DNA from: Streptomyces cinerochromogenes
Lineage (GTDB): Bacteria > Actinomycetota > Actinomycetes > Streptomycetales > Streptomycetaceae
Assembly (NCBI RefSeq): GCF_014648635.1
Contig: NZ_BMRM01000001.1
Coordinates: 682,001 to 746,000, forward strand
Length of the DNA stretch: 64,000 bases
Direction: 5' to 3'
In this document: positions 32,652-42,297 of the stretch, one piece after another
How positions within the stretch are numbered: the stretch's first letter is position 1
Layout of the letters: each line of letters starts with the position of its first letter
Made by a program: the position numbers and the translations under genes
Notes under the pieces: generated by a model
The model's database searches: none
Told to the model about the DNA's origin: nothing
What the model saw: the letters and a program-made list of their open reading frames with translations, nothing else

Positions 32652-35600
32652 GTGGCGCAGTCAGAACAGATTCAGCCGGTGGCGGGTGTGTACGAGGAGC
32701 TCGTCACCCGTCGCTTGCAGGACCGCTTGCAGGAATTGGACGCGGCCGGCTGGAAGGCCGTGGAGGCGGAGGTGAGCGAAGAGTCCACTGCCCACGTTCT
32801 CGCCCGACACATCGGCGCAGCGATCCGCAACCAGCTGAGCCAGCTCCCGCGTGACGAGCAGGTCGACGCAGCGAACGCGATCATGCGCGCGCTGGCGTCC
32901 CACACTGCTGGCCCCAAGGAGGGCGAGGTGGTGGAAGCCATCGCGGATGGGCCTCGACAGTTGCTCGCGTTGGCCAAGCAAGAAGCTCCGGGTGTCTTCG
33001 CCGTTCGCCCGCTCACTCCTCTGTCGGAGACTGCGTTGATCACCAACGCTCCGGATGACCCCAGTCTTGGAGCGGAACTGAGGGCAGAACTAGCCACGGC
33101 GGACCGCATCGACCTGCTCTGCGCGTTCGTGAAGTGGTACGGCATACGGGTCCTGGAGGACGCTCTCCGCGCCGCGAAAGACCGGGGCGTGGAAATCCGG
33201 GTCATCACGACCACGTACATGGGCGCCACGGACCGCCACGCGCTTGACCGCCTCGTCCGTGACTTCGGGGCTACGGTCAAAATCAACTACGAGACCCGCT
33301 CCACGCGGCTGCACGCCAAGGCCTGGCTGTTCCGTCGCCATACCGGCTTCGACACCGCCTACGTGGGCAGTTCGAACCTGTCCAAGGCCGCGCTCCTCGA
33401 CGGCCTGGAGTGGAACGTGCGTCTGTCATCGGTCACCACACCAGCTGTCCTGGACAAGTTCGAGGCGACGTTCGACGCGTATTGGAACGACATCGCCTTC
33501 GAAACGTACGACCCCCACCTCCACGGCGAACGCTTGGATGGCGCACTCGCTCAGGCAGGCGGCACCGCCCCCACCACGGGTCTGAAGATCAACCTTTCGG
33601 GTCTGGAAGTACGCCCGTTTCCGCACCAACGGGACATGCTCGAACGACTGACCGTCGAGCGAGAGCTGCGCGGGCGGAACCGGAACCTGCTTGTTGCCGC
33701 CACTGGCACGGGGAAGACGGTGATGGCCGCACTGGACTACCGCAGCCTGTGCAAGAAGTCACCCAACGGGCAGCCCACGTTGCTGTTCGTGGCCCACCGC
33801 AAGGAAATCCTCAACCAATCCCTGCGCACCTACCGGGAGGTGCTGGACGACGCCTCCTTCGGGGAACTGCTGCACGCAGGGGAGGATCCGCGGGAGGGGA
33901 ACCACGTCTTCGCCAGCGTTCAGTCGCTGAACATCAGGCGGCTGGAGCAGCTGGCCCCCGATCACTTCGACATCATCGTCATCGACGAGTTTCATCACGC
34001 CACCGCCGCCACGTATCGCCGAGTCATCGATCACTTCAAGCCACAGCAGTTGCTCGGCCTGACAGCGACCCCCGAGCGGATGGATGGGCGCAACGTCCAA
34101 GATGAGTTCTTCGAGGGACGCATCGCCGCCGAAATGCGACTGTGGGAAGCCCTGGAGAACGATTTGCTGTGCCCGTTCCACTACTTCGGCATCCCGGACG
34201 GTACAGATCTGCGGAACCTTGGCTGGCGGAAGGGTACGTACGCCGATCAGGACCTCGACAACGTCTACACGGGCAACGACGCGCGGGCCCGGATTGTGGT
34301 GAAACAGATCCGAGACAAGGTCTCGAACCCGGCGGTGATGCGCGCGCTGGGCTTCTGCGTCAGTAAGAGGCATGCCCGCTTCATGGCGGACTTCTTCTCC
34401 AGAGCCGGGTTCCAGGCCGTGGCGCTGGACAGCGACTCACCCGCCGACGTGCGCGCTCAGGCGCTCAAAGACCTACGTGACGGCACGCTACAGGTGATCT
34501 TCTCCGTTGACTTGTTCAACGAAGGCCTCGACATCCCCGACGTCGACACCCTTCTCCTCCTCCGTCCGACCAACAGCGCGACGATCTTTCTTCAGCAGCT
34601 GGGGCGGGGCTTGAGACGTACGGAGACCAAGCCGGTACTCACGGTCCTCGACTTCATCGGACAGCACCGAGCGGAGTTCCGCTTCGAGGAACAGTTCCGA
34701 GCCCTAACGAACCTGTCACGGAACCGACTGATCGAGCACATCCAGCATGGCTTTCCCCAACTGCCGTCTGGCTGCCAAATCCTCCTAGAAGGCAAATCCA
34801 AGGACCTCATTCTCGACAACATCCGGAGCCAGCTGGGAGCCAATGTCCGCACACTAGTGAGCGAGGTCAAGGCCTACAGCACGCCACGCCTCGCGGACTA
34901 CCTCCACGAGAGCCGACGGGGGATCAAAGAGCTATACAGGAACGACAGCTCCTGGACAACCATCCTCCGCCGGGCCGGACTACTCGAGGATGCCGCACCG
35001 GCAGGCGAAGCGGCACTACTCAAGAGAGTCCACGCCTTTCTCCACGTGGACGATCCCGAGCGCGCCCAGGCCTACCTCCGCCTCCTGGAAGACAACGCCC
35101 CGCCGTACGCGGATCTGGGGCCGACCGACCAGGCGTACGCCCGCATGTTGTTCTTCAACATCTGGGACAACGCCGGCGGTTTCACCAGCTTCGCGGAAGG
35201 CCTGGAGTCGCTCCGATCCCAGCGGCCGTTCCGTGATGAACTACGGCAGGTGCTGTCGTACGTCATCGAACAGGCCGACCACTTCCCCATCCCTCTGTCG
35301 GGCCGCCTCAGCCACGTTCCGATGATGGTCCACAGCGCCTACAACCGCTCCGAGATCCTCGCCGCGCTGGGCGTGGCGCGCTTCGGCGGCCAAATGCCCA
35401 GGTCGTTCGCGCAGGGCGTGCAGTGGGTCGAGGAGTTGCAGACGGACGCCCTGCTCATCACATTGGAGAAGAATGAGAAGGACTTCTCGCCAACTGTCCG
35501 GTACAAGGACTACGCGCTGAGCCCGACACTCTTCCACTGGGAGTCCCAGAACTCGACAGCCGCTGACTCCAGTACCGGCAAGCGATACCAAGAGCACGCG

Positions 35601-35795
35601 CAGCGCGGCAGTGAAGTCCTGTTGTTCATGCGCCGCTACAAGAACACGGACACCGGCAAGCCACAACCGTGGATGCTCCTTGGCCCCGCGACGTATGAGA
35701 CGCACACGGGAAGCAAGCCCATGGCCATCACGTGGCGCCTCAAGCACGAGCTTCCGGCCGATGTGTGGACGTACTCAGCCATCACCGCGCGTTGA
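32652..35795 (+). CDS. PLD nuclease-SF2 helicase-DUF3427 protein (defence type)
   Basis: A 1047-residue multidomain protein. An N-terminal helical part (1-120) precedes a phospholipase-D-like nuclease domain (about 135-290) with His221/Lys223 in RLHAKAWLF and GSSN (239-242). An SF2 helicase follows: Walker A ATGTGKT (350-356), DEFH box (445-448), TATPERMDG (471-479) and motif VI QQLGRGLRR (648-656). The C-terminus (about 760-1047) is a DUF3427 region. This COG3886-COG1061 fusion is recurrent in restriction and defence islands. GTG 32652 follows AGGGGGCGGG. Codon use is more A/T-rich than the flanks, so the gene is probably acquired. Confidence 0.88.
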   Translation: MAQSEQIQPVAGVYEELVTRRLQDRLQELDAAGWKAVEAEVSEESTAHVLARHIGAAIRNQLSQLPRDEQVDAANAIMRALASHTAGPKEGEVVEAIADGPRQLLALAKQEAPGVFAVRPLTPLSETALITNAPDDPSLGAELRAELATADRIDLLCAFVKWYGIRVLEDALRAAKDRGVEIRVITTTYMGATDRHALDRLVRDFGATVKINYETRSTRLHAKAWLFRRHTGFDTAYVGSSNLSKAALLDGLEWNVRLSSVTTPAVLDKFEATFDAYWNDIAFETYDPHLHGERLDGALAQAGGTAPTTGLKINLSGLEVRPFPHQRDMLERLTVERELRGRNRNLLVAATGTGKTVMAALDYRSLCKKSPNGQPTLLFVAHRKEILNQSLRTYREVLDDASFGELLHAGEDPREGNHVFASVQSLNIRRLEQLAPDHFDIIVIDEFHHATAATYRRVIDHFKPQQLLGLTATPERMDGRNVQDEFFEGRIAAEMRLWEALENDLLCPFHYFGIPDGTDLRNLGWRKGTYADQDLDNVYTGNDARARIVVKQIRDKVSNPAVMRALGFCVSKRHARFMADFFSRAGFQAVALDSDSPADVRAQALKDLRDGTLQVIFSVDLFNEGLDIPDVDTLLLLRPTNSATIFLQQLGRGLRRTETKPVLTVLDFIGQHRAEFRFEEQFRALTNLSRNRLIEHIQHGFPQLPSGCQILLEGKSKDLILDNIRSQLGANVRTLVSEVKAYSTPRLADYLHESRRGIKELYRNDSSWTTILRRAGLLEDAAPAGEAALLKRVHAFLHVDDPERAQAYLRLLEDNAPPYADLGPTDQAYARMLFFNIWDNAGGFTSFAEGLESLRSQRPFRDELRQVLSYVIEQADHFPIPLSGRLSHVPMMVHSAYNRSEILAALGVARFGGQMPRSFAQGVQWVEELQTDALLITLEKNEKDFSPTVRYKDYALSPTLFHWESQNSTAADSSTGKRYQEHAQRGSEVLLFMRRYKNTDTGKPQPWMLLGPATYETHTGSKPMAITWRLKHELPADVWTYSAITAR

Positions 35796-35896
35796 CCGAC
35801 TACGACCTGGGGCTGCTGTAGGCCTCAAAGGTACTGGGGAAAGCCGCGGTCGCGTGTGACGGGCGCCGCCCCACCATGTGCGGCGCCCGTCGCGTG

Positions 35897-36376
35897 CTAG
35901 GCCGTCGGTGCCAGGTCCGCCCGTCCGAACAGCAGGGCGTAGCCCGGGGGGAGTTGGTCCAGGACGCGGGTGGTCAGTGACTCGCCGATGTGGGTCGACA
36001 GGGCGCTGAGGACCGAGCTGACGTCCCAGCGGGCCGTTGCGGGGGTCGAGCCCTCTATGCGGGTGGCCACCGATTCGACGAACTCGCGGGCTGTCAGGGG
36101 GTGGGTCGCGGGGATCTGGGAGGCGATCACTCGGCCCGCCTCGCGGGGGAGCGCCTGGGCCAGGGCCACGCGTTCGTCGCCGGTGACGTGGCCGCCGAGG
36201 GCCGAGAGGACGATGCGGGTGACGCGTTCCGCCTCCGCTCTCGTCGGGTACTGGCCCGCCTCACGCACCGCCTCGGTCAGCTCCAGCCAGTCGGCGTCCT
36301 CCGCCTCGGCCTTGGCGCGCGGACGCGGGGACGGGGTGGGGATGGTCATTCTCGGCTGCGGGGTCGTCACGGTCAT
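35897..36376 (-). CDS. DUF2267 domain protein
   Basis: A 159-residue protein with one DUF2267 domain (about 30-150: EAVREAGQYPTRAEAERVTRIVLSALGGHVTGDERVALAQALP). The fold is helical and its function unknown; in Streptomyces it often lies near stress genes, and here an Hsp20 gene follows upstream. GGAGGAGGAG gives a very strong ribosome-binding site before ATG 36376. Confidence 0.8.
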   Translation of the reverse strand: MTVTTPQPRMTIPTPSPRPRAKAEAEDADWLELTEAVREAGQYPTRAEAERVTRIVLSALGGHVTGDERVALAQALPREAGRVIASQIPATHPLTAREFVESVATRIEGSTPATARWDVSSVLSALSTHIGESLTTRVLDQLPPGYALLFGRADLAPTA

Positions 36377-36744
36377 CGTGGTGGCTCCTCCTCCGGGACA
36401 CTTCGGGGCACCGGATGCCGGTTACCCCGTAATGCAGCGGGCATGAGCGGCAGTTCGGCCAACGTGCGGCCGGTGGGGTCGTGGGGGTGGTGGGGGTCTG
36501 GTGGGTGGGGTGCGGTCGTCTGTGCGGGCTGTGAGGTCCCCGTCGTCCTGCGGCCCGTGCGTGTTGCTGCGTCGCGGCAGGCCGCCGCGTCCCGGGGCCC
36601 GCGGGTCCCGGGACGCGTGCGTGTGCATGCGTGCGTGTGGGTGCATGGGCTGCGTGGGGGTCACGCTCAGGGCCGGCGGTGGTCGGCCCGGGCCGGCGTT
36701 CCGGCCGGACCGGCGGTGGTCGACCCCTGTCAGGGCCTGTCGGC
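36377..36744. other. intergenic region with a GT-rich simple repeat
   Basis: About 370 bases without a supported gene. Between about 36614 and 36662 the plus strand is rich in GCGTGCGTGTGCATGCGTGC-type alternating purine-pyrimidine sequence, which can adopt Z-DNA. Nothing else was recognised. Confidence 0.5.
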
Positions 36745-37170
36745 TCAGCCGCTGATCTGCTTGCGGTCGCCGCCCCCGCCGCTGATCTGGATCCTGCGCG
36801 GCTTGGCCTGTTCGGCCACCGGGATGCGCAGGGTCAGGACGCCGGCTTCGTACGAAGCGTCGATGCGTTCCGTGTCGAGGGTCTCGCCCAGGAACAGCTG
36901 GCGGGTGAAGGTGCCCGTGGGGCGTTCGGCGACCAGCATCTCCGCGTCCTCGGGAGCGGGGCCGCGGCGCTCGGCCCGGACGTTGAGGACGTTGCGCTCG
37001 ACGTCGAGTTCGATCGACTCGGGGTCGATGCCGGGAAGGTCGAAGTGGACCAGGAACTCGTCACCCGAGCGGTACGCGTCCATCGGCATCGCGGCCGGGC
37101 GGGCGTTCGCTCCGAAGAGCTGTTGCGTGAGCCGGTCGAGATCGCGGAACGGGTCCGTGCGCATGAGCAT
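36745..37170 (-). CDS. small heat-shock protein (Hsp20/alpha-crystallin)
   Basis: A 141-residue holdase chaperone. The alpha-crystallin domain (about 34-130) contains [32 protein letters not shown] and ends with [20 protein letters not shown], carrying the conserved GVLTL motif. ATG 37170 follows GGAG. A consensus-like vegetative promoter lies upstream. Confidence 0.92.
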   Translation of the reverse strand: MLMRTDPFRDLDRLTQQLFGANARPAAMPMDAYRSGDEFLVHFDLPGIDPESIELDVERNVLNVRAERRGPAPEDAEMLVAERPTGTFTRQLFLGETLDTERIDASYEAGVLTLRIPVAEQAKPRRIQISGGGGDRKQISG

Positions 37171-37221
37171 CACAGGTCACTCCTCTCCTCAGGGACTGGG
37201 GTGCGATGCCCTACGACTTCT

Positions 37222-37250
37222 TATATAACTCTGCGCCGGAAAGTTGACAA
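37222..37250 (-). promoter_or_regulatory. promoter of the Hsp20 gene
   Basis: On the minus strand, -35 TTGTCA (37250-37245), a 17-base spacer and -10 TATATA (37227-37222). This is an unusually close match to the primary sigma consensus for such GC-rich DNA, with an mRNA leader of about 45 bases. No HspR-type repeat is evident. Confidence 0.75.
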
Positions 37251-37319
37251 GCCTCGACTCAGGGCCGTGCCGCTGTCCCCCTGCGCGTTAGCCTCGACCT
37301 CGGATACGAGGAGGCAACC

Positions 37320-37625
37320 ATGGCCAAGGTTCCCAGCGCGGTCGTCGCCGCCACCGGACTCGTCGGCGGCTACGGCGTCGCCCGTTGGACCAAGAAGCGG
37401 CAGTTGGGCGGAGTCGTCCTGGCCGCCGCCGGGGTCGCCGCCGCGCAGCAGTGGCGGGCGCGGGCCGGCGGCAAGGCGGCGGGCGCGCTGAGCGCCGCGT
37501 ACGTCGCCGCGTTCGCCGGGTCCCACCCGCTCGCCAAGAAGGTCGGCGCCTGGCCGTCCGTCCTCGGTGTCGCCGGCGCCGTCGCCCTCGCCTCCTGGGC
37601 CGTCGCCGACCGCCGGGGCGACTGA
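37320..37625 (+). CDS. small hydrophobic protein of unknown function
   Basis: A 101-residue protein with three hydrophobic stretches (about 6-22, 30-45 and 78-95) and basic residues between them, starting at ATG 37320 after GAGGAGG. It is probably a membrane protein; I recognise no family. Confidence 0.6.
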   Translation: MAKVPSAVVAATGLVGGYGVARWTKKRQLGGVVLAAAGVAAAQQWRARAGGKAAGALSAAYVAAFAGSHPLAKKVGAWPSVLGVAGAVALASWAVADRRGD

Positions 37626-37655
37626 ACCGACCCGCCGGCCAAGACACCCCGGCCG

Positions 37656-38606
37656 CTACGACACCCCGGGCCGGAACGACCTCCGGTACGCCTGCGGGCT
37701 CGTCCCCACCACCCTCCGGAACCGTTCCCGGAAGGCCGTCGGCGAGCCGAAGCCCGTCTGGACGGCGATCCGTTCCACGGGGTGCGCCGTCGTCTCCAGC
37801 AGGTGCTGGGCCCGCCGTACCCGCGTCCGGTGCAGCCACTGCAGTGGTGTGGTGCCCGTCTGCTCCCGGAAGCGGCGGTTGAGGGTACGCGTGCTCATGC
37901 CGGCCTTCGCCGCGATCTCCGCCAGGGTCAGATCGCGGTCGCAGTGGTCCTCCAGCCAGGCCAGGAGGGGTTCGAGGGTCGCGCCGGCGGGGGCCGGGGG
38001 CAGGTCGTGGACGATGAACTGGGACTGGCCGCCCTCCCGTTCCAGTGGCATCACCGACATCCGGGCGGCGTGTGCGGCCACCGCCGAGCCGAAGTCCTTG
38101 CGGATCATGTGCAGGCACATGTCCAGGGCGGCCGCGGCGCCCGCCGACGTCAGGAACTGGCCGTTGTCGACGTAGAGGACGTTCGGGTCCACCGTCACCG
38201 CCGGGTGACGCCGGGCCAGGTCCGGGGCCGCGATCCAGTGCGTCGTCGCGCGCAGCCCGTCCAGCAGGCCCGTCGCCGCGAAGAGGAACGCGCCCACGCA
38301 GATCGACGCGATACGGGTGCCGTTCGCCGCCGCCGCGCGCAGTGCCTCGGCGACCCCGGGCGGCAGGGTCTCCGGTGGGTCCGCGACCCCGGGCAGGATG
38401 ATCGTGTCGGCCTCCGCGAGCGCCTGAAGACCGTACGGCGCCCGGACCGTGAAGGCACCCGCGCTCACCTCCTCCCGCACCGAGCACACCCGGATCCGGT
38501 ACGGCTCCCGGCCGTCCGGCAGCCGGGCCCAGCCGAAGGTGTCGACGGGGGCGGAGAGGTCGAACGGGATGACGCCGTCCAGCGCGAGTACGGCCACGGT
38601 GTGCAT
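37656..38606 (-). CDS. GlxA-family AraC regulator (DJ-1/PfpI + HTH)
   Basis: A 316-residue regulator. The N-terminal DJ-1/PfpI-like domain (about 1-180) has the nucleophile-elbow motif ASICVGAFLFAATGLL. The C-terminal AraC domain (about 210-310) contains LAEIAAKAGMSTRTLNRRFREQTG and VQTGFGSPTAFRERFRRVVGTSPQAYR. Homologues control catabolic genes; the target is unknown. A leaderless promoter supports ATG 38606. Confidence 0.87.
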   Translation of the reverse strand: MHTVAVLALDGVIPFDLSAPVDTFGWARLPDGREPYRIRVCSVREEVSAGAFTVRAPYGLQALAEADTIILPGVADPPETLPPGVAEALRAAAANGTRIASICVGAFLFAATGLLDGLRATTHWIAAPDLARRHPAVTVDPNVLYVDNGQFLTSAGAAAALDMCLHMIRKDFGSAVAAHAARMSVMPLEREGGQSQFIVHDLPPAPAGATLEPLLAWLEDHCDRDLTLAEIAAKAGMSTRTLNRRFREQTGTTPLQWLHRTRVRRAQHLLETTAHPVERIAVQTGFGSPTAFRERFRRVVGTSPQAYRRSFRPGVS

Positions 38607-38612
38607 GGCGAG

Positions 38613-38618
38613 AGCGTA
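38613..38618 (-). promoter_or_regulatory. -10 box of the GlxA-type gene (leaderless)
   Basis: TACGCT on the minus strand, six bases before ATG 38606; the spacer CTCGCC is the same as at 10060-10065. Confidence 0.6.
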
Positions 38619-38749
38619 GGGGGGCGGCAGGATCCCGCCACCGCGGGGTCCCTCAGGGCCTTGCCGGTAGGGCTTCCTCTCAACCCCCCCTGGCGAGAAT
38701 CCGTCGGGAGCTGGCACTCCTGCCACTCCTCCGCGGTCTCCGCCGCTCC

Positions 38750-38755
38750 TACCGT
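38750..38755 (+). promoter_or_regulatory. -10 box of the DUF2269-like gene (leaderless)
   Basis: TACCGT, six bases before GTG 38762. Confidence 0.55.
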
Positions 38756-38761
38756 CCCCCT

Positions 38762-39253
38762 GTGACCAAGTTCCTCCTCGCCGTCCACGTCATCGCCGCG
38801 ATCCTCGCCATCGGTCCCGTCGCCGTCGCCGCCAGCATGTTCCCGCCCGCCGCCCGCCACGCCCTGGCCGCCAATACCGCCGCCACAGACGCCACAGCCG
38901 CCGCTCACGCCACTGACGCCCCCGACGCCCCCGACGCCACCGGGACGCTGCGCCTGCTGCACCGCATCTGCCGCGTCTACGCCGTCGTAGGCGTCGTCGT
39001 CCCCGTCTTCGGGTTCGCCACCGCCGGCGAGATGGGCGTGCTCGGCAGTCCCTGGCTGATCGTGTCGATCGCCCTCACCGCGCTCGCCGCCCTCGTCCTC
39101 GTCGCGCTGGTGCTGCCGGCGCAGACCGCCCTCCTCGAAGGGAAGCCCGCACCGACCGCACGGCTCGCCATGGTCACCGGGCTGTTCAACCTGCTCTGGG
39201 CCGCCGTGACCGTCCTGATGATCGTCCGGCCGGGCTCCACCACCGGCGCCTGA
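38762..39253 (+). CDS. small integral membrane protein (DUF2269-like)
   Basis: A 163-residue protein with four predicted membrane helices (about 3-25, 70-90, 97-118 and 135-155). An Ala/Thr/Asp-rich loop with DAPDAPDATG lies between the first two. The N-terminal KFLLAVHVIAAILAIGPVAVA resembles DUF2269 proteins. The function is unknown. Confidence 0.6.
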   Translation: MTKFLLAVHVIAAILAIGPVAVAASMFPPAARHALAANTAATDATAAAHATDAPDAPDATGTLRLLHRICRVYAVVGVVVPVFGFATAGEMGVLGSPWLIVSIALTALAALVLVALVLPAQTALLEGKPAPTARLAMVTGLFNLLWAAVTVLMIVRPGSTTGA

Positions 39254-39264
39254 CCGCTACGACG

Positions 39265-40827
39265 TCACGGCCTGCTCGCCGCCGGCGGTGCCGCGGGGCC
39301 GCCGCCCCGGGTACCTCCCCGGTTACCGGGGCGGGCGTTCCGCGCCGTCGACCTGGCCCGCTCCGCCACGGCCGTCAGCGGGCGGGCGACGTCCTCCAGG
39401 GAGCGGCGCTCGGCCCGTACCGCCAGGAACACCGCGACCAGACCCGCCGCGCACATCAGCGCCGCGCCGATGCAGAAGGCCAGCACCGCGTCGCCGACCC
39501 TGCCGGTGCCGGTGAGGTCGGCGAACAGCAGGGGGCCGCTGATACCGCCGGCCGCGGTGCCGAGGGCGTAGAAGAAGGCGATCGACATCGCCCTCGTCTC
39601 CATCGGGAAGATCTCGGACACCGTGAGGTAGGCACTGGAGGCGCCCGCCGAGGCGAAGAACAGCACCGCGCACCAGCAGGCCGTCAGCGTGGCCGCGTTC
39701 AGCGAACCGCGGTCGAACAGCCACGCCGTACCGAACAGCAGCAGGCCCGACAACAGGTACGTCGAGGAGATCATCACCCTGCGGCCCACCGTGTCGAAGA
39801 GCTTGCCGAGCAGCAGCGGGCCGCAGAAGTTGCCGGCCGCGATCACCGCGAAGTAGTAACCGGTGTGGCCGGACGGCACGTCGAAGAACGTGGTCAGGAT
39901 CGCGCCGAAGCCGAACGTGATCGCGTTGTACAGGAACGCCTGGCCGATGAAGAGGGAGAAGCCGAGCACCGCCCGCCTGCGGTAGCGGCCGAAGACCGTA
40001 CGGGCGATCTCCAGGAACGTCACGCTCCCCCGCTGGTGGATCTCCAGCTCGCCCTGCGGCTCCGGCAGCGGTGCCCCCTTCTCCTCGGCCACCTGGCGCT
40101 CGATGCCGGAGACGATCTGCTCCGCCTCCTGGTCCCGGCCGTGGATCAGCAGCCAGCGCGGGCTCTCCGGGACGTGCCGTCGTACGAGCAGGATGACCAG
40201 GGCGAGGACGGCGCCGAGCGCGAACGTCAGACGCCAGCCGAGGTTCGCGGCCAGCAGGTCGGTGTCGAGCGCGACGATCGACAGCAGGGACCCGCCCGCC
40301 GCCCCCAGCCAGAAGCTGCCGTTGATGACCAGGTCGACCCGGCCGCGGTAGGCCGCCGGGATCAGCTCGTCGATCGCGGAGTTGATCGCCGCGTACTCAC
40401 CGCCGATACCGAAGCCGGTCAGGAAGCGGAACAGGAAGAACCACCACGCCTCCCAGGAGACCGCCGTCAGCGCCGTCGCCGCGAGATACACCGCCAGCGT
40501 GATCATGAAGAGGTTCTTGCGGCCGAAGCGGTCGGTCAGCCGGCCCCAGAACAGGGCGCCCACACAGGCGCCCGCCACGTACAGGGCGGCCGCGACACCG
40601 GTGATCTGCCCGGACGTGATGGACAGGCCGCTGCCGGGCTCCGACAGCCGGCTGGCGATGTTACCGACGACCGTGACCTCCAGGCCGTCCAGGATCCAGA
40701 CGGTCCCCAGGCCGATCACGATCGTCCAGTGCCAGCGGGACCACGGCAGACGGTCGAGTCGGGCGGGGATGTTCGTGGTGATGGTCCGGCCGGTCTCCGG
40801 CGACGGCGCTTCGGCTGCTGCACTCAT
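39265..40827 (-). CDS. MFS transporter (sugar/metabolite:H+ symporter type)
   Basis: A 520-residue 12-helix transporter. GRLTDRFGRKNLFMIT (motif A), RFLTGFGIGGEYAAINSAIDELIP (typical of the MHS/SP families), PESPRWLLIHGRDQEA in the central loop and a second-half GKLFDTVGRRVMI are visible. The central loop and length fit sugar-porter or metabolite:H+ symporters rather than drug exporters. GGAGGG precedes ATG 40827. The C-terminus is a basic/Pro-rich tail. The substrate is unknown. Confidence 0.85.
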   Translation of the reverse strand: MSAAAEAPSPETGRTITTNIPARLDRLPWSRWHWTIVIGLGTVWILDGLEVTVVGNIASRLSEPGSGLSITSGQITGVAAALYVAGACVGALFWGRLTDRFGRKNLFMITLAVYLAATALTAVSWEAWWFFLFRFLTGFGIGGEYAAINSAIDELIPAAYRGRVDLVINGSFWLGAAGGSLLSIVALDTDLLAANLGWRLTFALGAVLALVILLVRRHVPESPRWLLIHGRDQEAEQIVSGIERQVAEEKGAPLPEPQGELEIHQRGSVTFLEIARTVFGRYRRRAVLGFSLFIGQAFLYNAITFGFGAILTTFFDVPSGHTGYYFAVIAAGNFCGPLLLGKLFDTVGRRVMISSTYLLSGLLLFGTAWLFDRGSLNAATLTACWCAVLFFASAGASSAYLTVSEIFPMETRAMSIAFFYALGTAAGGISGPLLFADLTGTGRVGDAVLAFCIGAALMCAAGLVAVFLAVRAERRSLEDVARPLTAVAERARSTARNARPGNRGGTRGGGPAAPPAASRP

Positions 40828-40887
40828 GGGGCTCCCTCCACGTCGAGGCGGGTTATCGGGTGCCCGGAGCGCACCGGAACACTCCGG

Positions 40888-42201
40888 TCAGACCCCCAGC
40901 CCACGCGACACCGCGTAGATCACCAGGCCCGCCAGCGACCCCACCACCGTGCCGTTGATCCGGATGAACTGCAGGTCACGGCCGATGTGCGCCTCGATCT
41001 TCCGGGTGGTGTGCTCGGCGTCCCAGCCCGCCACCGTCTCCGTGATCAGCGAGGTGATCTCCGCACGGTACGTCGTCACCACGTGCACCGCCGCGCCCTC
41101 GACCCAGCTGTCGACCTTGTCCTGCACCTTCGGCTCGGTCGCCATCCGCGAACCCAGCGACAGCAGCGCCGCCCGCACCCGCTGCCGCAACTCGCTGCGC
41201 TCGTCCTCTGCCGCCGCCACGATCATCGACCGTACGGCCGTCCACACCGACGCGATCAGGTCCTGCACCTCCCCACGGCCCAGCACCTCCCCCTTGAGCC
41301 GCTCCACCCGGGCCCGGGTGTCCGTGTCCGACTGCAGGTCGGAGGCGAAATCGGTGAGGAAACGGTCCAGCGCACCGCGCGCCGGATGCGTGGGCATGTC
41401 CCGCATCTCGGTGACGAACCGCAGCAACTCCTTGTAGACCCGCTCGCCGACCTTCCGGTCCACGAACCGCGGGGTCCAGCCCGGCGCCCCGCCCTCCACC
41501 GCCACCATCACGTCGTCCCGGTGCAGCACCAGCCAGTCGTGCGCACGGGACACCACCAGGTCCACCACCCGCCGGTGCCCGCCGTCGGCGACGATCTTCT
41601 CCAACGTCTTGCCGATACCCGGCGCGATCTCCTGCGCGCCGACCCGCCGGGTGATCGCCTCGCCGACGACCGCCTGCACATCGGAGTCCCGCAGGACGGT
41701 CAGAGCCCCGCGCAACGCCGTCGCCAGCTCCGCCGTCACCCGGTCCGCGTGCTCCGGCTCCGCCAGCCACGCACCGAGCCGGCCGCCGATGCCCACCGCG
41801 CGCAACCGCTCCCGCACGACCTCCTCGGACAGGAAGTTCTCCCCCACGAACTCACCGAGCGAGACGCCCAGCTGGTCCTTCTTGTTCGGGATGATCGCGG
41901 TGTGCGGGATGGGCAGCCCCAGCGGATGCCGGAAGATGGCCGTGACCGCGAACCAGTCCGCGAGCGCGCCGACCATGCCGGCCTCGGCCGCCGCCGCGAC
42001 ATAGTCCGCCCACGGCCCGGCACCCGCGCCGCCGGCCGTCTTCGCCAGGACGTAGACCACCGCGACGAACAACAGCAGGCCCGTCGCCGTGAGCTTCATC
42101 CGCCGTACCCCGCGCCGGCGCTCCTCGTCGGCCGGGGTGAACGCCGTCATCGTCTTGTACGACGCGACCCGCTCCGGTGTTCCCGTCTCGCTAGGTTCCA
42201 T
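40888..42201 (-). CDS. DUF445 family membrane protein
   Basis: A 437-residue protein. One membrane helix (about 35-50) is followed by the DUF445 signature EAGMVGALADWFAVTAIFRHPLGLPIPHTAIIPNKKDQLGVSLGEFV. A long amphipathic helical region comes next, and a C-terminal membrane helix with INGTVVGSLAGLVIYAV. The family (YheB/YjiN) has no settled function. ATG 42201 follows GGAG. Confidence 0.85.
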   Translation of the reverse strand: MEPSETGTPERVASYKTMTAFTPADEERRRGVRRMKLTATGLLLFVAVVYVLAKTAGGAGAGPWADYVAAAAEAGMVGALADWFAVTAIFRHPLGLPIPHTAIIPNKKDQLGVSLGEFVGENFLSEEVVRERLRAVGIGGRLGAWLAEPEHADRVTAELATALRGALTVLRDSDVQAVVGEAITRRVGAQEIAPGIGKTLEKIVADGGHRRVVDLVVSRAHDWLVLHRDDVMVAVEGGAPGWTPRFVDRKVGERVYKELLRFVTEMRDMPTHPARGALDRFLTDFASDLQSDTDTRARVERLKGEVLGRGEVQDLIASVWTAVRSMIVAAAEDERSELRQRVRAALLSLGSRMATEPKVQDKVDSWVEGAAVHVVTTYRAEITSLITETVAGWDAEHTTRKIEAHIGRDLQFIRINGTVVGSLAGLVIYAVSRGLGV

Positions 42202-42297
42202 CAGCTCCACCCGTTCGGTGATCCCGCACACAATTGTCCCTTCCTGACCGACTCCCGGAACGGAACGGGAGTTCCCGGCGTCTGTCTGGAGGGGGGC

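Noticed and set aside
31483..35795. prophage or integrative element
   Set aside because: No integrase, structural phage genes or att repeats were seen; only the two defence-type genes differ in composition.
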